DNA of 64,000 nucleotides, from contig JANSYJ010000001.1 in NCBI GenBank assembly GCA_024742495.1, forward strand, positions 558,001 through 622,000. Direction: 5' to 3'. The DNA is from Bacteroidota bacterium. Lineage in GTDB: Bacteria; Bacteroidota; Bacteroidia; Flavobacteriales; Schleiferiaceae. This document shows positions 16,072 through 25,735 of the stretch, piece by piece. The notes beneath the pieces are model-generated. The model did not search any database. It was not told the origin of the DNA and was given only the letters and a program-made list of their open reading frames with translations. Made by a program: the position numbers and the translations under genes. Every line of letters starts with the position of its first letter. Position 1 is the first letter of the stretch.

Positions 16072-17772
16072 TTATTTTTCTATTCTAATTAGGGCCTCTC
16101 CACGAAGATTTTGAAGCTTAAAATATTCTGATTTAGGATTCCAGCAGATTAAGCGCAAGGAATCTACATCCATTTCTAAGCCTTCCAAAACTACAAAAAG
16201 CCGCCATTCTTGCCATTCAATTGAAGGCTTTAAATAATGCTTGGCCTCAAATGCCTCAAAATAGATGGATTGCCCTTGTTCATCAAAACCTTGAACAACA
16301 AATGAAAGCTTTTGGGCCTGCTTCGGAATTTGAATTTGAACCTTCAGCTCCAGGGCATCAGGAATGGAATCGCCAGTGAATTCAATAATTTTTAAGCCCT
16401 CATTTCCTTGATAGGAATTTAAATGTAGCGGCATTATTGCCCCATAATCGATTGAACCGAAATCGGTATATAAGGGCTCAGATTGTCCGGTCAAATTTCT
16501 TTGATTCAGCATGATTTGATGCTGGGCCTGTTTTGTTTTTTGAAGAGCCGGCAAAGACTTTCCAAACTTCAATTGATAATAGTACCACTGTGGCGCCAGT
16601 AAATAGCTAGCACCAATACTTCGGGGCTCGATAGTGGCGATCGAATCATAATCAATTTCGGAAATTTGCTCCTTTGCCCATGATTCAAAAGTGGCTTCTG
16701 TTAGTCGAATTTGCGATAGGGCCACAAAAGGGAATACCAAGGTCCAAGCAAGCAATAGAAGGCTCCATTTAGACCCTGCCGACTGCAGGGCATTTACGAT
16801 GGCAAAAAAGCTAAGTAAACCAAAGTAAAGCCAATAAATCAAAGCGCGATCAAAGGGGAATTTGAGGTTTAGAATCCAGTGCCCGATAGGGTAAAAAAGA
16901 GTGATTAGGAAAAAACAAGCACCAAACCACAGGGCATAAATACGGCTTGGGCTCCTTTGATTTTGCACGATAACTAAAATCAAGCTTAAAGCTAGAATTA
17001 GACCTGCCCCAAGAAATAGCCAGTGGGAAAAATAGGGACCAAAGGCGGATTGCGCCAAAGTTCCCAAGCTATTTTTTATAAAGCCTTCATTAGCCCCATA
17101 GTACAATTGATGATGGCTCTTTAGGCCCCAGGAAAACCATAGAGCATAACTTAGGGGAAGGAGGTATAAAAGCAGAAAGGCCCATCCTTTTTTTTCCTTA
17201 AAAATTTTAAGCAAGGCCGTAGCGCATAGCAGACCGATTAAAGGCAAACAACTTACATTGCTTAAAACTGCCAAGCTAAGGGATAGTCCTAATTTTAAAT
17301 GATTTAGCCATCGAGGCTTTTGCCAAACCTTGTACAAAAACCAAAGGCTTGCGCTGATGAAGGCCAGCATTAAACCATAACCTCGGGCATAGGAGAAAAA
17401 CTCCAATAAATAATGGTTGGAAAAAAGCACTAAAGTGGCAATAAGCCTTAAGTCGCCGCTGTGTAGGAGGGATATCAGCTTAAAGCTGAAATACGCAAAA
17501 ATGGGAAAGCAGAGTAAATTAGGCAGTCTTAGCACCCATTCGTCCATCCCAAATACACTATAGCTTAGGTAGGCTAGAGCCGAGTTTAGAACATGGTTAT
17601 TTGCCGACCAAAAGGCTTGACCAGGCAGGAAAACCCCACTGAGTATATAGTTGAAAAAGCTGCTTGCCTCATCAAAAACCAAAGGATTGTAAATGGCTCT
17701 AATCCAGAGGTAAGTCCAAACCAAAAGAGCAGATGCCCAGAAGAAGGCAGTTTGTTTTTTAGCTATGTGCAC
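16072..17772 (-). CDS. Multi-pass membrane protein with C-terminal beta-rich domain, GT-C/PMT-like
   Basis: A 566-residue protein starting at GTG, 5 bases after the scoA stop. Residues 1-350 hold about ten transmembrane segments. The first loop contains FDEASSFFNYIL, then NNHVLNSALAYLSYSVFGMDEWVLRLPN, which resembles the acidic and 'LRLPN' motifs of PMT-type glycosyltransferases. The last 190 residues are soluble and beta-rich, as in GT-C enzymes that carry a periplasmic carbohydrate-binding domain. The substrate is unknown. It is inserted between scoA and scoB and is followed by two further membrane glycosyltransferase-like genes downstream of scoB. Confidence 0.6.
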   Translation of the reverse strand: MHIAKKQTAFFWASALLVWTYLWIRAIYNPLVFDEASSFFNYILSGVFLPGQAFWSANNHVLNSALAYLSYSVFGMDEWVLRLPNLLCFPIFAYFSFKLISLLHSGDLRLIATLVLFSNHYLLEFFSYARGYGLMLAFISASLWFLYKVWQKPRWLNHLKLGLSLSLAVLSNVSCLPLIGLLCATALLKIFKEKKGWAFLLLYLLPLSYALWFSWGLKSHHQLYYGANEGFIKNSLGTLAQSAFGPYFSHWLFLGAGLILALSLILVIVQNQRSPSRIYALWFGACFFLITLFYPIGHWILNLKFPFDRALIYWLYFGLLSFFAIVNALQSAGSKWSLLLLAWTLVFPFVALSQIRLTEATFESWAKEQISEIDYDSIATIEPRSIGASYLLAPQWYYYQLKFGKSLPALQKTKQAQHQIMLNQRNLTGQSEPLYTDFGSIDYGAIMPLHLNSYQGNEGLKIIEFTGDSIPDALELKVQIQIPKQAQKLSFVVQGFDEQGQSIYFEAFEAKHYLKPSIEWQEWRLFVVLEGLEMDVDSLRLICWNPKSEYFKLQNLRGEALIRIEK

Positions 17773-17777
17773 CCGCT

Positions 17778-18479
17778 TTAAGCTGATGGGCGGACGGTAC
17801 GTTGTTCAATGCGTTTTTCGTAATTCTGACCTTCAAACAATCTTTGTACAAAAATACCGGGCGTGTGAATTTCATTGGGGTTTAAGCTCCCTACTGGAAC
17901 CAATTCCTCCACTTCGGCAACGGTGATTTTTCCAGCCATGGCCATTAAGGGATTGAAATTACGGGCGGTTCCCTTGAATATTAGGTTTCCAGCTTCATCA
18001 CCTTTCCAGGCTTTCACGAAAGCAAAATCTGCCTCAAAGGCATGCTCTAAAATATGGGGCTTGCCATTAAACCAGCGTACCTCTTTGCCATGGGCTACTT
18101 CGGTTCCATAACCAGCGGGAGTGTAAAAAGCGGGAATACCAGCTCCAGCAGCTCTGCATCTTTCTGCCAAGGTACCTTGGGGAATAAGCTCCACTTCTAA
18201 TTCGCCGCTAAGCATTTGTTTTTCGAAGGTGTCATTTTCACCAACGTAGGAACTAATCATTTTTTTGACTTGCCGGGTTTGCAAAAGAAAACCTAAGCCA
18301 AAATCATCTACCCCAGCATTATTGCTAATGCAGGTAAGTCCTTTAACGCCGCTGGCTCGAATAGCTTCAATAGATTTTTCGGGAATACCACAAAGTCCAA
18401 AGCCACCCAACATGAGGGTCATATCGTCTTTTAAACCTTGCGCTGCTTCCTCAGCGTTTGCTACTACTTTGCGTATCAT
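17778..18479 (-). CDS. scoA: 3-oxoacid CoA-transferase, subunit A
   Basis: A 233-residue alpha subunit of the succinyl-CoA:3-ketoacid CoA-transferase. Typical parts are [12 protein letters not shown] (24-35), the [19 protein letters not shown] segment, [27 protein letters not shown] and the closing [18 protein letters not shown]. Length is normal. It begins 11 bases after the stop of the penicillin-binding protein gene and ends 5 bases before the membrane-protein gene that separates it from scoB. It acts in the cytoplasm as a heteromer with ScoB. Confidence 0.93.
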   Translation of the reverse strand: MIRKVVANAEEAAQGLKDDMTLMLGGFGLCGIPEKSIEAIRASGVKGLTCISNNAGVDDFGLGFLLQTRQVKKMISSYVGENDTFEKQMLSGELEVELIPQGTLAERCRAAGAGIPAFYTPAGYGTEVAHGKEVRWFNGKPHILEHAFEADFAFVKAWKGDEAGNLIFKGTARNFNPLMAMAGKITVAEVEELVPVGSLNPNEIHTPGIFVQRLFEGQNYEKRIEQRTVRPSA

Positions 18480-18490
18480 AAATAGCTTCC

Positions 18491-20827
18491 TTATTGGTAG
18501 TTAAATGGATCGTCGTTCGCAGATTGAGAGTTTAGGCTATCCTCAACAGCACTGGCTCCCAAGCTTGTTTTATATCGTTCGCAGTTAAGCTCTATGCTTA
18601 AAGGGTCAATGGGCTTTTCAAAATCCGATTTGCTAATATGAAGATCCTCATCGGCATAGCATTTTTTCATATAAAGCGCCCAAACCGGAAGGGAAACAGT
18701 GGCCCCTTGTCCATAATAAGTGGAACCAAAATGTGCCGATCGATCTTCGCAACCGCCCCAAACGCCGGTTACCAAATTTGGGACCATGCCCATAAACCAG
18801 CCATCAGCATTATTTTGAGTAGTGCCCGTTTTCCCGGCAATGGGATTGTTAAAAGCCCAAGGGAATCCAGTTACAACATCATAGCGATATGAACCCCAGC
18901 GCGACTTTAACCTGGCGCCAGTTCCGGTTCTTGTAACGCCTTTCAGTAAATCCAACACCACATAGGCATCTTGCTCACTCATTACCTCATTGGTTTTAGG
19001 ACTAATTTCCTCTAAAACAACGCCATTTCGATCTTCGATTCGGGTTAAGAAGATGGGCTCGGTATACACTCCCTTATTAGCGAAGGTGGTATAGGCGCCA
19101 ACAATATCGTAAACGGAAAGATCCACGGTTCCCAGGGCGATGGAAGGTTGGGGGTCAATGTCTTCTTCAATTCCCATTTCATTTAGCAAGCGAATCACCG
19201 GAACGGGCCCCACTTGTTTCATCAGATAGGTAGTAACCGTATTTATAGAGCCTGCTAAGGCGTCTTTAAGGTTTAGAACACCACCATATTTACCATCGGA
19301 GTTTTTTGGACACCAATCCTTCAACAAATTATACTTTCCCTTTTCGATGCAGGTGCGCACATTGGGCACTTCAAAACAAGGAGAATAGCCTTTTTGGCGC
19401 ATGGCCGTGGTGTACACGAAGGGTTTAAAAAGTGAACCCACTTGCCTTTTTCCTTGAATAACATGATCATACTGAAAGTGGCGGTAATCGATGCCACCCA
19501 CCCAGGCCTTTATAAAGCCAGTTTGAGGCTCTACCGACATCATCCCGCTTTGGTAGAAGTGCTTGTAATATCGAATGGAATCCCAAGGACTCATTAGCGT
19601 ATCAATATCGCCACCCCAGGCAAAAACACTCATTTGCCTTGGCGTTCGGAATACCTTTAATACGCTGTCCATCGGCAAATCCTTAGCGCGCATTTTTCGA
19701 AAACGCGGGGTGCGACGCATCGCTGCTCCTATTACATCTTCTATGGCTCCTTCGGTTAAACCGTGGAAAGGGGCTTGCTTGCGATTTTTCTCAAGTTTAA
19801 AGAAAGCATCTTGCAAGTTGCTTACATGTTCATTTACGGCTTCCTCGGCATAAGTTTGCATTCTGGAGTCGATGGTGGTAAATATTTTAAGGCCATCGGT
19901 ATAAAGGTTGTATTCGCTGCCATCGGGCTTGGGATGTGTTGCAATCCACTCCTTCATATACTGACGAAGATACTCGCGGAAATAGGGCGCTACTCCATCG
20001 CGATGTCCTTGTCGTACATATTCTAATTCAATCGGTCTTTTCTCCAAGGTATCCACCGCCGCTTGATCAATCATACCATTGCGCAACATTTGGCGATATA
20101 CTTGATTGCGACGACCTTCCATCCTTTCCATATTGATTTTAGGATTGAAGTAGGCCGGGTTTTTTAGCATTCCCACAAAAACCGCAGATTCCTCAAGACT
20201 AAGGCTATCCGTTGGCTTATTGAAGTAAATAGCGGCTGCAGAGTTTATCCCATCAGCATTGTAAAGGAAGTCCACCTGATTGAGGTACATCGCTATAATC
20301 TCCTGCTTGGTGTATTGTCTTTCGAGTTGAACGGAAATAACCCACTCTTTAAATTTCTGGCCAATTCTTTTGGTGAGTGAAATTCTTTTACCCGGCTCGT
20401 GGAAAAGCTGTTTTGCCAGCTGCTGAGTTATGGTAGATCCACCACCGCCACCGCCTAGTTTGGCCACGGCACGGGCTAGGGCTTCAAAATCAATTCCGCT
20501 GTGGTCATAATAGCGCTCATCTTCTGTAGCGATTAAGGCGTTTACCAAATTTGGGCTTAAGTCCTTATACTCAATATGGGTGCGGTTATCGCGATAGAAC
20601 TTACCCAAAAGCTTACCATCGGAGCTAATGATTTCAGTGGCCACATTGCTTTTTGGGTTTTCAATTTCCTCGAAGCTAGGGAGATCACCAAAAACGCCAA
20701 AGGTGGTTAGGGTAACAATTAAGGCAATACCGAGAATGCCGGTAATAAATAGAAGCCAGAGGTATCGCACCAATTTGCGATAGTCGTTTTTTTTAGAAGC
20801 GGGACTTTTAGTTTTCCTTTTTGCCAT
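18491..20827 (-). CDS. mrcA: Bifunctional penicillin-binding protein 1A (glycosyltransferase/transpeptidase)
   Basis: A 778-residue class A penicillin-binding protein that polymerises and crosslinks peptidoglycan. One N-terminal membrane anchor (about 23-45) follows a lysine-rich cytoplasmic tail. The GT51 domain has the catalytic glutamate E102 in [21 protein letters not shown] and the [14 protein letters not shown] motif. The transpeptidase has serine S465 in GSLFKPF (SxxK), the second motif SIN in [12 protein letters not shown], and [17 protein letters not shown] (KTG). It overlaps gldH by 20 bases and follows ricT-gldH. This order is one I recall from other gliding Bacteroidota. Confidence 0.95.
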   Translation of the reverse strand: MAKRKTKSPASKKNDYRKLVRYLWLLFITGILGIALIVTLTTFGVFGDLPSFEEIENPKSNVATEIISSDGKLLGKFYRDNRTHIEYKDLSPNLVNALIATEDERYYDHSGIDFEALARAVAKLGGGGGGSTITQQLAKQLFHEPGKRISLTKRIGQKFKEWVISVQLERQYTKQEIIAMYLNQVDFLYNADGINSAAAIYFNKPTDSLSLEESAVFVGMLKNPAYFNPKINMERMEGRRNQVYRQMLRNGMIDQAAVDTLEKRPIELEYVRQGHRDGVAPYFREYLRQYMKEWIATHPKPDGSEYNLYTDGLKIFTTIDSRMQTYAEEAVNEHVSNLQDAFFKLEKNRKQAPFHGLTEGAIEDVIGAAMRRTPRFRKMRAKDLPMDSVLKVFRTPRQMSVFAWGGDIDTLMSPWDSIRYYKHFYQSGMMSVEPQTGFIKAWVGGIDYRHFQYDHVIQGKRQVGSLFKPFVYTTAMRQKGYSPCFEVPNVRTCIEKGKYNLLKDWCPKNSDGKYGGVLNLKDALAGSINTVTTYLMKQVGPVPVIRLLNEMGIEEDIDPQPSIALGTVDLSVYDIVGAYTTFANKGVYTEPIFLTRIEDRNGVVLEEISPKTNEVMSEQDAYVVLDLLKGVTRTGTGARLKSRWGSYRYDVVTGFPWAFNNPIAGKTGTTQNNADGWFMGMVPNLVTGVWGGCEDRSAHFGSTYYGQGATVSLPVWALYMKKCYADEDLHISKSDFEKPIDPLSIELNCERYKTSLGASAVEDSLNSQSANDDPFNYQ

Positions 20828-21305
20828 CTGCCACTTTGTATATAGTAATGCCTACATCTTTAATACCCGGTAGTGGGTTTTCGCGCATGGCCTGTTGTAG
20901 CTCAAAACGGTATTTCCCTTTTTGGTTAAACCGAAGGGGCTGCCGGCGATACATGCGCACGAAGGTTTTTACAGCGCCCATTCCTTCGCCCAGCCATTTG
21001 CCATATGGATCGGCCATGATGAAGTTAACGGTGTCGCTATAGGCTTCGCTACCTTTATTATAAATCTTTCGAAAAAGATACAAATTGGAAAAGGGATAAT
21101 CATTAGTTCCTCTAAAATTTAAGAATATGCGATAGCTGCTGAGGGTATCCTCAATTTCAACTTCGAAACTGATAAGGCTATCGGCATACCATCCTGCTTT
21201 AGCCACGGGCTGGTACTCCTCGTAATAAGGTTTTTCGCTGCAAGCAAAAAGACTTATAACAAGCACCACAAGTGTGATAAGGGATCTAGCTCGTCGGCTT
21301 ATCAT
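20808..21305 (-). CDS. gldH: Gliding motility lipoprotein GldH
   Basis: From ATG 21305 the protein has 165 residues. The open frame upstream to 21485 is only antisense-free read-through within ricT. The signal peptide ends in the lipobox VISLFAC, so the protein is a lipoprotein. The body (residues about 25-150) matches GldH: EVEIEDTLSSYRIFLNFRGTNDYPFSNLYLF, then GKWLGEGMGAVKTF and FNQKGKYRFELQQAMRENPLPGIKDVGITI. GldH is required for gliding and chitin use in Flavobacterium johnsoniae, and its exact role is unknown. It overlaps ricT by 20 bases at its start and PBP1A by 20 bases at its end. Confidence 0.88.
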   Translation of the reverse strand: MISRRARSLITLVVLVISLFACSEKPYYEEYQPVAKAGWYADSLISFEVEIEDTLSSYRIFLNFRGTNDYPFSNLYLFRKIYNKGSEAYSDTVNFIMADPYGKWLGEGMGAVKTFVRMYRRQPLRFNQKGKYRFELQQAMRENPLPGIKDVGITIYKVADGKKEN

Positions 21306-22560
21306 TGTTATTATTACTTTTTCGACGATTATTACGGTTTCGATTGCGATTGCGGTTTCGGTTTTCGGTCGGCTTGTTTTTTTCAGCTGGCTTTTCGCCT
21401 GAGCCGCCTTGCTTCTTTGCCTGTGGTTTTCTGGGGCCACTCGGCTTTCGGCGACCTTTTCGGCGACCTTTATTTTGAGAATCAAATCGCGTCAATTCAT
21501 CTTGACCGACCACATTTTCGTAGGCTACACTCTCTTCCGAAGGTTTTAGGGCATTAAAGTCGCTAAGCGATTCCGGTTTTTCACCTTTCTCATTCATAGC
21601 CATAATGCGCTTAACATCTTCCAATTTTACTGCCAGCCATTCATTTCCCTGATCTGGAAGGGCATACCATAGCAGCTCCTTAAAGATGTCCATTTTTTGG
21701 AAGTAAGCTTTACCAGCCTTTGTTTCCAAGTTCTTATTGGTATCGGGAAAGTTCTTTAAAGCATCTAAGTAGGTATCCAGCTCGTAATTAAGGCAGCATT
21801 TTAGTTTGCCGCATTGCCCTGCCAACTTAGTTGGATTTAAAGAGAGTTGCTGATAGCGTGCGGCAGCTGTATTCACCGAACGGAAATCCGTTAGCCAGGT
21901 GCTGCAGCACAGTTCTCGACCACAAGAGCCAATGCCGCCTATTTTCCCTGCTTCCTGCCGAGTTCCAATCTGCCGCATTTCGACCCGAATTTTGAACTCT
22001 CCGGCCAATACTTTTATAAGCTCTCTAAAATCTACTCGCTCATCGGCGATGTAATAAAAAGTAGCTTTAGCATTATCACCTTGAAACTCAACATCGCTGA
22101 GCTTCATGTTTAAATTCAACTCTTTAATTATTTCGCGACCGCGCACCATACTGCCGTGCTCTCGTTCCTGAGCCTTGCGCCAAATATCAACATCCCTCTG
22201 ATTTGCCTTTCGAAAGAGCTTACGCACATCGGGAGACTCCGGGCGAAGTCGTCTTTTGTTCATCTGTAAACGCACCAATTCACCGCTAAGTGAAACCGCG
22301 CCAATGTCGTGCCCAGGACTTCCTTCCACGGCCACCACATCACCCATATAGACTCGGATGTTGTTTACATTCTTATAATATTCTTTGCGCCCATTTTTAA
22401 AGCGCACTTCTACAAAATCGAAGGGAATCGCTGCTCCCGCTTGTTCCATATCGCTCAGCCAGTCGAATACGGTGTGCTTTTCACAACCATCAACTCCGCA
22501 CGAGCCATTATTGCGACAGCCTTTGGGAATCCCACTACTGCTACAACTTCCACATCCCAT
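21286..22560 (-). CDS. ricT: RicT/PSP1-family iron-sulfur regulatory protein
   Basis: The ATG at 22560 (MGCGSCSSSG) gives 424 residues and follows the -7 box TATCTTTG at 22603-22610. The longer frame to 22614 would include the promoter, so it is rejected. The PSP1/RicT core (about 60-270) contains GDVVAVEG, HDIGAVSLSGELV and the two cysteine clusters GSCGRELCCSTW (C213, C218, C219) and AGQCGKLKCCLNYELD (C250, C255, C256). In Bacillus the equivalent Ric complex binds iron-sulfur clusters and affects RNA processing. A cysteine-rich N terminus (CGSCSSSGIPKGC) and a C-terminal R/N/K-rich tail (RNRNRNRNRNN) look nucleic-acid-binding. It heads the minus-strand run. Confidence 0.85.
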   Translation of the reverse strand: MGCGSCSSSGIPKGCRNNGSCGVDGCEKHTVFDWLSDMEQAGAAIPFDFVEVRFKNGRKEYYKNVNNIRVYMGDVVAVEGSPGHDIGAVSLSGELVRLQMNKRRLRPESPDVRKLFRKANQRDVDIWRKAQEREHGSMVRGREIIKELNLNMKLSDVEFQGDNAKATFYYIADERVDFRELIKVLAGEFKIRVEMRQIGTRQEAGKIGGIGSCGRELCCSTWLTDFRSVNTAAARYQQLSLNPTKLAGQCGKLKCCLNYELDTYLDALKNFPDTNKNLETKAGKAYFQKMDIFKELLWYALPDQGNEWLAVKLEDVKRIMAMNEKGEKPESLSDFNALKPSEESVAYENVVGQDELTRFDSQNKGRRKGRRKPSGPRKPQAKKQGGSGEKPAEKNKPTENRNRNRNRNRNNRRKSNNNNDKPTS

Positions 22561-22602
22561 GTTTAAGGTCCTTTTAATTTCTCCGCATTTCGCGGTTTCC
22601 CG

Positions 22603-22610
22603 CAAAGATA
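22603..22610 (-). promoter_or_regulatory. -7 promoter box of ricT-gldH-mrcA
   Basis: On the minus strand TATCTTTG fits TAnnTTTG exactly and lies 42 bases before the ricT ATG at 22560. It is divergent to the porZ promoter 48 bases away. Confidence 0.55.
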
Positions 22611-22657
22611 CCATTTCACATCTTTGGCAATTTCAACAAGTCACTATCATTTTTGGC

Positions 22658-22665
22658 TACTTTTA
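22658..22665 (+). promoter_or_regulatory. -7 promoter box of porZ
   Basis: TACTTTTA (one mismatch to TAnnTTTG) lies 8 bases before the ATG at 22674. It supports that start over the upstream ATG at 22653. Confidence 0.45.
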
Positions 22666-22673
22666 GCGTTTCA

Positions 22674-25007
22674 ATGCAAAAACGCATTTCCTGCATGAGA
22701 CTTAGCCTTGGATTTTTATTGTTTTTCAGCGCTTTTAAACTGAGCGCTCAGGTATCCAATAGCCTAGGAGTTTGGGTAGATCATTTGAGCTACGCTCGAA
22801 CGGTGGATATCGTTGAAAACAACGGTATTGCTTATGTTGCAACCGAACAGGGGCTTTACAGATATGAGCTTTCGGACCGTAGTATTCAGCGCATTTCAAA
22901 GGTGAATGGCCTAAGTGATGTTGGCCTCAGCTGTTTGGCTTATAGTTCGCGTTATGATCAATACTTTGTAGGTTATGCGAATGGAAGCTTGGATATTATT
23001 ATTGGCACTGAGGTAAGCAGTTTCCCAGATTTGCGACTTTCCAATAATTTTAGCGGACTCAAGCGAATTAATCATATTCACATCTTAGACTCGGTAGCTT
23101 ATATCGCTACCGACTTTGGCATCTTAGCCTACGATATTGAGGCGGGCTTAATCCGCGAGGCACCTTATGTTATTGGTCCAGGAGGCAGCACCCTTGCGGT
23201 TTATCAAGTGGAGGACGATGGCGAAAAACTATATGCCGCAACCCCAGATGGTTTGTACAGCGCGGATTTAGATGCAGCGAAGTTCTTTTTTGCAAATTGG
23301 TCTTTGGATCCGAGTATGGCACGTGAAATTGATCACTTGGCCTATTTCGATGGTAAGCTCTTTGTAAATCGCAATATTGGCGCTAATACCGATTCTATAC
23401 TCTATCGTGAAAATGGAACGTGGAACTGGTTTCCTAATAATGAGATAGCAGACAATCAGGATTTAAGAGAATCGAGAGGCAGCTTAATAGTGGTGAATAC
23501 TTTCAGCGCTAGGGCTTATGACAAGGATTTTCAATTTTTAAAAAACTGGAATAGCACTACCGTTGGGGATACGGCTTTTTTCCCTGTGGCCGCAGAACTG
23601 GGCTCTAATGATCAGAATTTTTGGATAGCAGATGCCCTTAATGGCATTTATAATGTCTTTCAGATTTTCCCATTTTCCGTGGTTCCAAACAGTCCTCGTT
23701 CTAAAAACACTTTTCGATTACAGCAGGATGAAGGTCGAATTTGGGTAGCCCCCGGTGGTTACGATGCGGTGGGTTCTCCTGTTTTTAATAATGATGGAAT
23801 TTTTACGGTTGATGGCCTTAATTGGACCAATTACCCTAGCGCTAGTTTGCGTTGGGCCAAGGATATTGTTCAAATTATTCCCAATCCCAATGTGGAGGGT
23901 AATTATTACGCTTCTTCATTTGGCAATGGTATTTTGGAGCTTAGCCTGCAAAATGGACAGATTTCGGTTCTTCGCACTATAAACGAAGCCAGCACCAATG
24001 GCGTTTTGCCTTCGGTAAGTGGCGGGGGTACGCATCGCGTGGCGGAAATGGCCGCTGATGAAGAAGGAAATGTCTGGTTTAGCAATGCCCTTACAGATAG
24101 GCCATTGGGAGTAATTCGACCTGATGGAACAGTAGAGAGCTACTCCCTTGGAGCCAGCGGTTCTGGGGCCAATGTGCTCAGAATCATGGTAACTTCCGAG
24201 GGACAGGTTTGGCAGCAAGTTCGCAATAATGGAGTTTTAGTTAGCCGCCTAGAGGACGGTGTGCCCCAAGAAACCATTCGATTAAGCTCTTCTGAAGGTA
24301 GCGGAAACCTGCCTTCTGAGTCGGTGCTTTCCTTTGCGGAGGACCAGGATGGAGAAATTTGGATTGGCACCAATGAAGGTTTAGCGGTTCTGTTTAGTCC
24401 AGAGAATATTTTTGAACCCAATCGCAGCTACGATGCGAATATCATTGTAATTGACGACGATGGCGACAATAATGGCGACCGCGTTTTAGGTTCTGAAGCG
24501 ATTACGGACATTGAAATTGATGGGGCCAATAAGAAGTGGTTTGCCACCGCCAATAATGGCGTGTTCTATACCAGTGCCAATGGAAGGGTGCAGTTGGCCC
24601 GCTTCAACAGTAGTAATAGTCCTTTGCCTAGTGATGTTTTATTGGATATGGAAATTGACGATAAAACCGGTATGGTCTTTTTCGGAACCGATCAAGGTAT
24701 TGTCTCCTATCAAGGTCAGGCTACAGCCGGAGAAGAGCGCATGACCGACGTTTTTGCTTATCCTAATCCAGTGGAGCCCGGTTATAATGGCCCCATATTA
24801 ATCCGAGGTTTGGTAACCAATGCTCAGGTGAAGATTACGGATATGGAAGGCAATATTGTTTTTGAAACGGTTGCTGAAGGTGGTCAGGCGATATGGGATG
24901 GATTAAATTTCGATGGAATTAAAGTGGCCTCTGGCATTTACTTGGCTTATATAAGCGATGATCTAGGTGCCAATACCGAAGTGGCGAAGATTATGATTCT
25001 CAATTAA
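22674..25007 (+). CDS. porZ: PorZ-like T9SS component, beta-propeller protein with C-terminal sorting domain
   Basis: A 777-residue exported protein. The signal peptide reads through FFSAFKLSAQ. Residues about 25-690 form beta-propeller repeats of the two-component-regulator type, with typical motifs IAYVATEQGLYRYELSD, KVNGLSDVGLSCLAYSS, ANGSLDIIIG and IWIGTNEGLAVLF. A C-terminal domain (about 700-777: VFAYPNPVEPGYNGPILIRGL...ITDMEGNIVFE) is the type A T9SS signal. PorZ is part of the T9SS attachment machinery in Porphyromonas, where it binds A-LPS. The gene directly precedes recO, with the stop and start overlapping (TAATG). The PorZ name rests on overall architecture and gene neighbourhood. 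Confidence 0.7.
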   Translation: MQKRISCMRLSLGFLLFFSAFKLSAQVSNSLGVWVDHLSYARTVDIVENNGIAYVATEQGLYRYELSDRSIQRISKVNGLSDVGLSCLAYSSRYDQYFVGYANGSLDIIIGTEVSSFPDLRLSNNFSGLKRINHIHILDSVAYIATDFGILAYDIEAGLIREAPYVIGPGGSTLAVYQVEDDGEKLYAATPDGLYSADLDAAKFFFANWSLDPSMAREIDHLAYFDGKLFVNRNIGANTDSILYRENGTWNWFPNNEIADNQDLRESRGSLIVVNTFSARAYDKDFQFLKNWNSTTVGDTAFFPVAAELGSNDQNFWIADALNGIYNVFQIFPFSVVPNSPRSKNTFRLQQDEGRIWVAPGGYDAVGSPVFNNDGIFTVDGLNWTNYPSASLRWAKDIVQIIPNPNVEGNYYASSFGNGILELSLQNGQISVLRTINEASTNGVLPSVSGGGTHRVAEMAADEEGNVWFSNALTDRPLGVIRPDGTVESYSLGASGSGANVLRIMVTSEGQVWQQVRNNGVLVSRLEDGVPQETIRLSSSEGSGNLPSESVLSFAEDQDGEIWIGTNEGLAVLFSPENIFEPNRSYDANIIVIDDDGDNNGDRVLGSEAITDIEIDGANKKWFATANNGVFYTSANGRVQLARFNSSNSPLPSDVLLDMEIDDKTGMVFFGTDQGIVSYQGQATAGEERMTDVFAYPNPVEPGYNGPILIRGLVTNAQVKITDMEGNIVFETVAEGGQAIWDGLNFDGIKVASGIYLAYISDDLGANTEVAKIMILN

Positions 25008-25735
25008 TGTCGGAAACGAGGGAAGGCATTGTTTTACGCAGCGTACCCTACGGTGAAAACCGATTAATTGTAAATATTTTCACCGCCGATCGCGGAACAT
25101 TCGGTCTTATTGCCACCATTTCAAAAAAGGGAAAGGCCGGTTTAAAGAAGGCGCATTTTCAAAACCTCCAAATCTTAGAGTTTAGTCATGCTGAGAAAAG
25201 CAAGGGTGAACTAAAACGTTTAGAAGAAGCCCGAATTCACTACAGTTATCAAAACCTATTTTTCGACCCTATACGATCTTGTTTAAGTCTTTTTTTAGCC
25301 GAACTCCTCTATAAGGTTCTTAAAGAGGAGGAGCCACAAGCCGAGCTTTATGCCTTTATAAAGGAGAGTTTAATTCAGCTAGACCAGGCGGAAGGGAGCT
25401 TAGCGAATTTTCACCTCGCTTTTTTAATGGAGCTAAGTGGTTTTTTAGGCTTATTCCCGGATCTAAGTCAAAGTGATCAAAAGCCTTATTTCGATTTATT
25501 GGAGGGTCAAAGTTGTTTAAAGCCGCCTCAGCATTCCTACTATTTAATGCCCGAAGAAACCTTGCTTTGGCAGGAAATACAAGTTCAAGGAATGCGCAAT
25601 TGGCAAGATATTAAGCTTAATAAATCGAGCCATCGACGCCAAGTACTGCAAAGTTTAGTGGATTATTTTCGACTACACCTCAATGATTTCGGAGAAATAC
25701 GTTCCCTTTCTATCTTGCGAGAAGTGATGGCTTAA
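25007..25735 (+). CDS. recO: DNA repair protein RecO
   Basis: A 242-residue protein of the RecFOR pathway that helps load RecA on SSB-coated DNA. The N-terminal OB-fold part has EGIVLRSVPYGENRLIVNIFTADRGTFGLIA. The C-terminal helical part includes SCLSLFLAELLYKVLKEEEP and LAFLMELSGFLGLFPDL, as in Bacteroidota RecO. The zinc-binding cysteines of some RecO proteins are not obvious here. Its ATG overlaps the porZ stop. Its own stop overlaps by 4 bases (TTAA) the stop of the convergent DUF4837-type gene. Confidence 0.9.
   Translation: MSETREGIVLRSVPYGENRLIVNIFTADRGTFGLIATISKKGKAGLKKAHFQNLQILEFSHAEKSKGELKRLEEARIHYSYQNLFFDPIRSCLSLFLAELLYKVLKEEEPQAELYAFIKESLIQLDQAEGSLANFHLAFLMELSGFLGLFPDLSQSDQKPYFDLLEGQSCLKPPQHSYYLMPEETLLWQEIQVQGMRNWQDIKLNKSSHRRQVLQSLVDYFRLHLNDFGEIRSLSILREVMA

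Noticed and set aside
21306-21485. 60-residue N-terminal extension of GldH
   Set aside because: It would precede the lipoprotein signal peptide, which must be at the N terminus. It lies inside ricT in another frame.
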